This document shows, one piece after another, positions 62,640 through 64,000 of a stretch of 64,000 nucleotides of DNA (positions within the stretch are counted from its first letter, which is position 1; every line of letters starts with the position of its first letter). The notes beneath the pieces are model-generated. The model worked only from the letters and a program-made list of their open reading frames with translations. It did not search any database and was not told where the DNA came from. This DNA is from Sphagnum compactum (Eukaryota; Bryophyta; Sphagnopsida; Sphagnales). Location: assembly GCA_965153455.1 (NCBI GenBank), contig OZ234499.1, positions 11,404,271 to 11,468,270 on the forward strand, in the 5' to 3' direction. The position numbers and the translations under genes were made by a program.

Positions 62640-62915
62640 TATCCTAATTTGTTTCTTTTTTAGGAGTGAAAATAAGGCTCAAATTGCACACTTGAATGTT
62701 GGCTTCAATCCCTAGTTTTTAAGGATTCCAATTGCTTGCAAGCAAAAATTCAATGCAATTTACAAGCAATACAAGGATGACAATGGAATTTCAAATAGTG
62801 ATTGCTATGAATCTCCTTTCTATGATGCATTGAATAGTTGGTGGCATCAAAGTGAAAATGTGATGAAACATGTGAATGTTTTTACAAATGAAATTGTGGG
62901 CAGTTTAAAATTTTA
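62640..62915 (+). pseudogene. Possible remnant of a SANT/trihelix-like transposon protein
   Basis: A forward frame with one internal stop reads KFNAIYKQYKDDNGISN, then SPFYDALNSWWHQSENVMKH. The spacing of aromatic residues recalls SANT/Myb-like DNA-binding modules found in plant transposon proteins. I cannot name the family, the copy is broken, and the flanks give no support, so this is a weak call. Confidence 0.25.
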
Positions 62916-64000
62916 ATGTAAATTGATAATTATTTAAAATATGATTGTAATAAAGAGCCCTTGGGTAGACCTTTCATTCCATATGATGTTTTTTTTTAAT
63001 CAAGGAAAAAACCAATGTTTCATTCAAAAATATGAATGTTCAAATTAGACATATGATAGTTGAACTATAAGTTACATAGCATTTGAATTTTGAATCATTC
63101 ATCACATTTCATCCAATTCAAATGTATCCAAGAATGCAAAATTACTATATTTTTTCAAATTAACTTCAAAAAAGTTTTTTTGTTAAAAGTTGAATAACCA
63201 AAACCTTGGTCAACATCTTTTTTATCTTTTCTTATTTTGTTTTCTTGTTGGGATTATTTTCAATGTCTGTCATATATTCATATTCACCTTGATGTTTTAT
63301 ATCTTCCATGTCAATCCTATCATTAGCAATTGTACCTAAATTTTGTAACCCAGGTCCATTCAAGGTTGGGGCACACAAAAAAAAAATGTCTTGCCCCAGA
63401 ATCACTTTCGAAACATTACTTTGAATGATGATTACATATATGAAATAAGTTTTTTAGTGTCTTTTTCTTCATTAGATATTCACATACTTCTTGATTGTGA
63501 TATTTTTTGTGATTTGGATGATTAAAACATGTTCTTAAATGTCTTGAAATATGGTTTAAGAACTATGTCCCATTATGTAGTTTTATTGAACAAGAATCAA
63601 CCTAGGACTATCAACAAATTTGTTCAAATTGCTCTATATTTTAACCACAAATAAAATAAAATATGTCCTATATGATGGCATAAATTTTTCATATGGTAAA
63701 TCACCAATTTTTTTGGAATTGATGTTCAAATCTTGGATTTTTTCATAAAAAGGTTGTATTAATAAGGACAATCAAATTAATTTTATTAAGTACCAAATTA
63801 CATTCCAAAGGTTTGGAAAGAAGTATAAGAGATGTGTGTGCAAAAACAAGACATTATTTGATGTTTTAACCAGGGTTTTAGCATTCTGAATGAACATATG
63901 TCATTTTGGAAATGTTCTGTAATCTTATGTTCCTTTTTTGTTTATATTTGAACATGACATTAAAAATTTGTTCAATTGATTTGAATCATTCATTATAACA
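62916..64000. other. AT-rich intergenic DNA to the window end
   Basis: No gene, tRNA or clear repeat is recognised. Confidence 0.5.

Noticed and set aside
1-64000. CRISPR arrays, bacterial operons or prophage features
   Set aside because: No regularly spaced identical repeats and no bacterial gene organisation; spliced eukaryotic genes show that the DNA is nuclear plant-type.

Overview
The window looks like nuclear DNA of a land plant. The evidence is a plant-type Tra1/TRRAP gene split into 43 coding exons with GT-AG introns, plant-type tRNA-Phe(GAA) and tRNA-Pro(AGG) genes, an intronless plant-type half-size ABCG transporter, a Ty3/gypsy remnant and an hAT element. Most Tra1 introns are short (about 100-700 bp), intergenic DNA is AT-rich, and reverse transcriptase debris of types I associate with non-seed plants is present. 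My guess is a bryophyte-like (moss or liverwort) genome, but this is weak inference and the species cannot be fixed from the window.

Layout. 1-129: 3' end of an unidentified gene on the + strand. 1299-1592: a 294-bp MITE-like repeat. 1666-1737: tRNA-Pro. About 1915-3545: Ty3/gypsy protease-RT remnant (minus). 3579-4882: C-terminal half of a decayed, intron-containing beta-ketoacyl-ACP synthase gene (plus). 7107-7179: tRNA-Phe. 7644-7715: a second, identical tRNA-Pro. 8948-32329: complete Tra1/TRRAP gene (minus), whose 2.1-kb intron 18 carries a degenerate Penelope-like reverse transcriptase. About 32.3-35.4 kb: leader and upstream DNA with microsatellites and a 91-bp foldback element. About 35.4-51 kb: AT-rich DNA with local tandem duplications, a decayed DUF7869-like transposase gene (38.5-40.9 kb), a GC-rich insertion (41.4-42.2 kb) and a stray 3' end of the retroelement seen in Tra1 intron 18. 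51284-53443: intronless ABCG transporter (minus) with a duplicated tail just past its stop codon. 55.5-56.5 kb: about 230-bp tandem repeats interrupted by the second MITE-like copy. 58791-59655: non-autonomous hAT element with an exact 8-bp target-site duplication. About 60.3-61.56 kb: C-terminal part of another degenerate retroelement polyprotein.

Only two protein genes look intact. Tra1 is the large pseudokinase scaffold that brings activators to the SAGA and NuA4 histone acetyltransferase complexes in the nucleus. The ABCG protein is a membrane half-transporter. Nothing in the sequence ties them to one pathway. The gene model of Tra1 was built exon by exon: the 43 exons add up to 11,769 nt, an exact multiple of three, giving 3,922 residues from start to the conserved FATC end.
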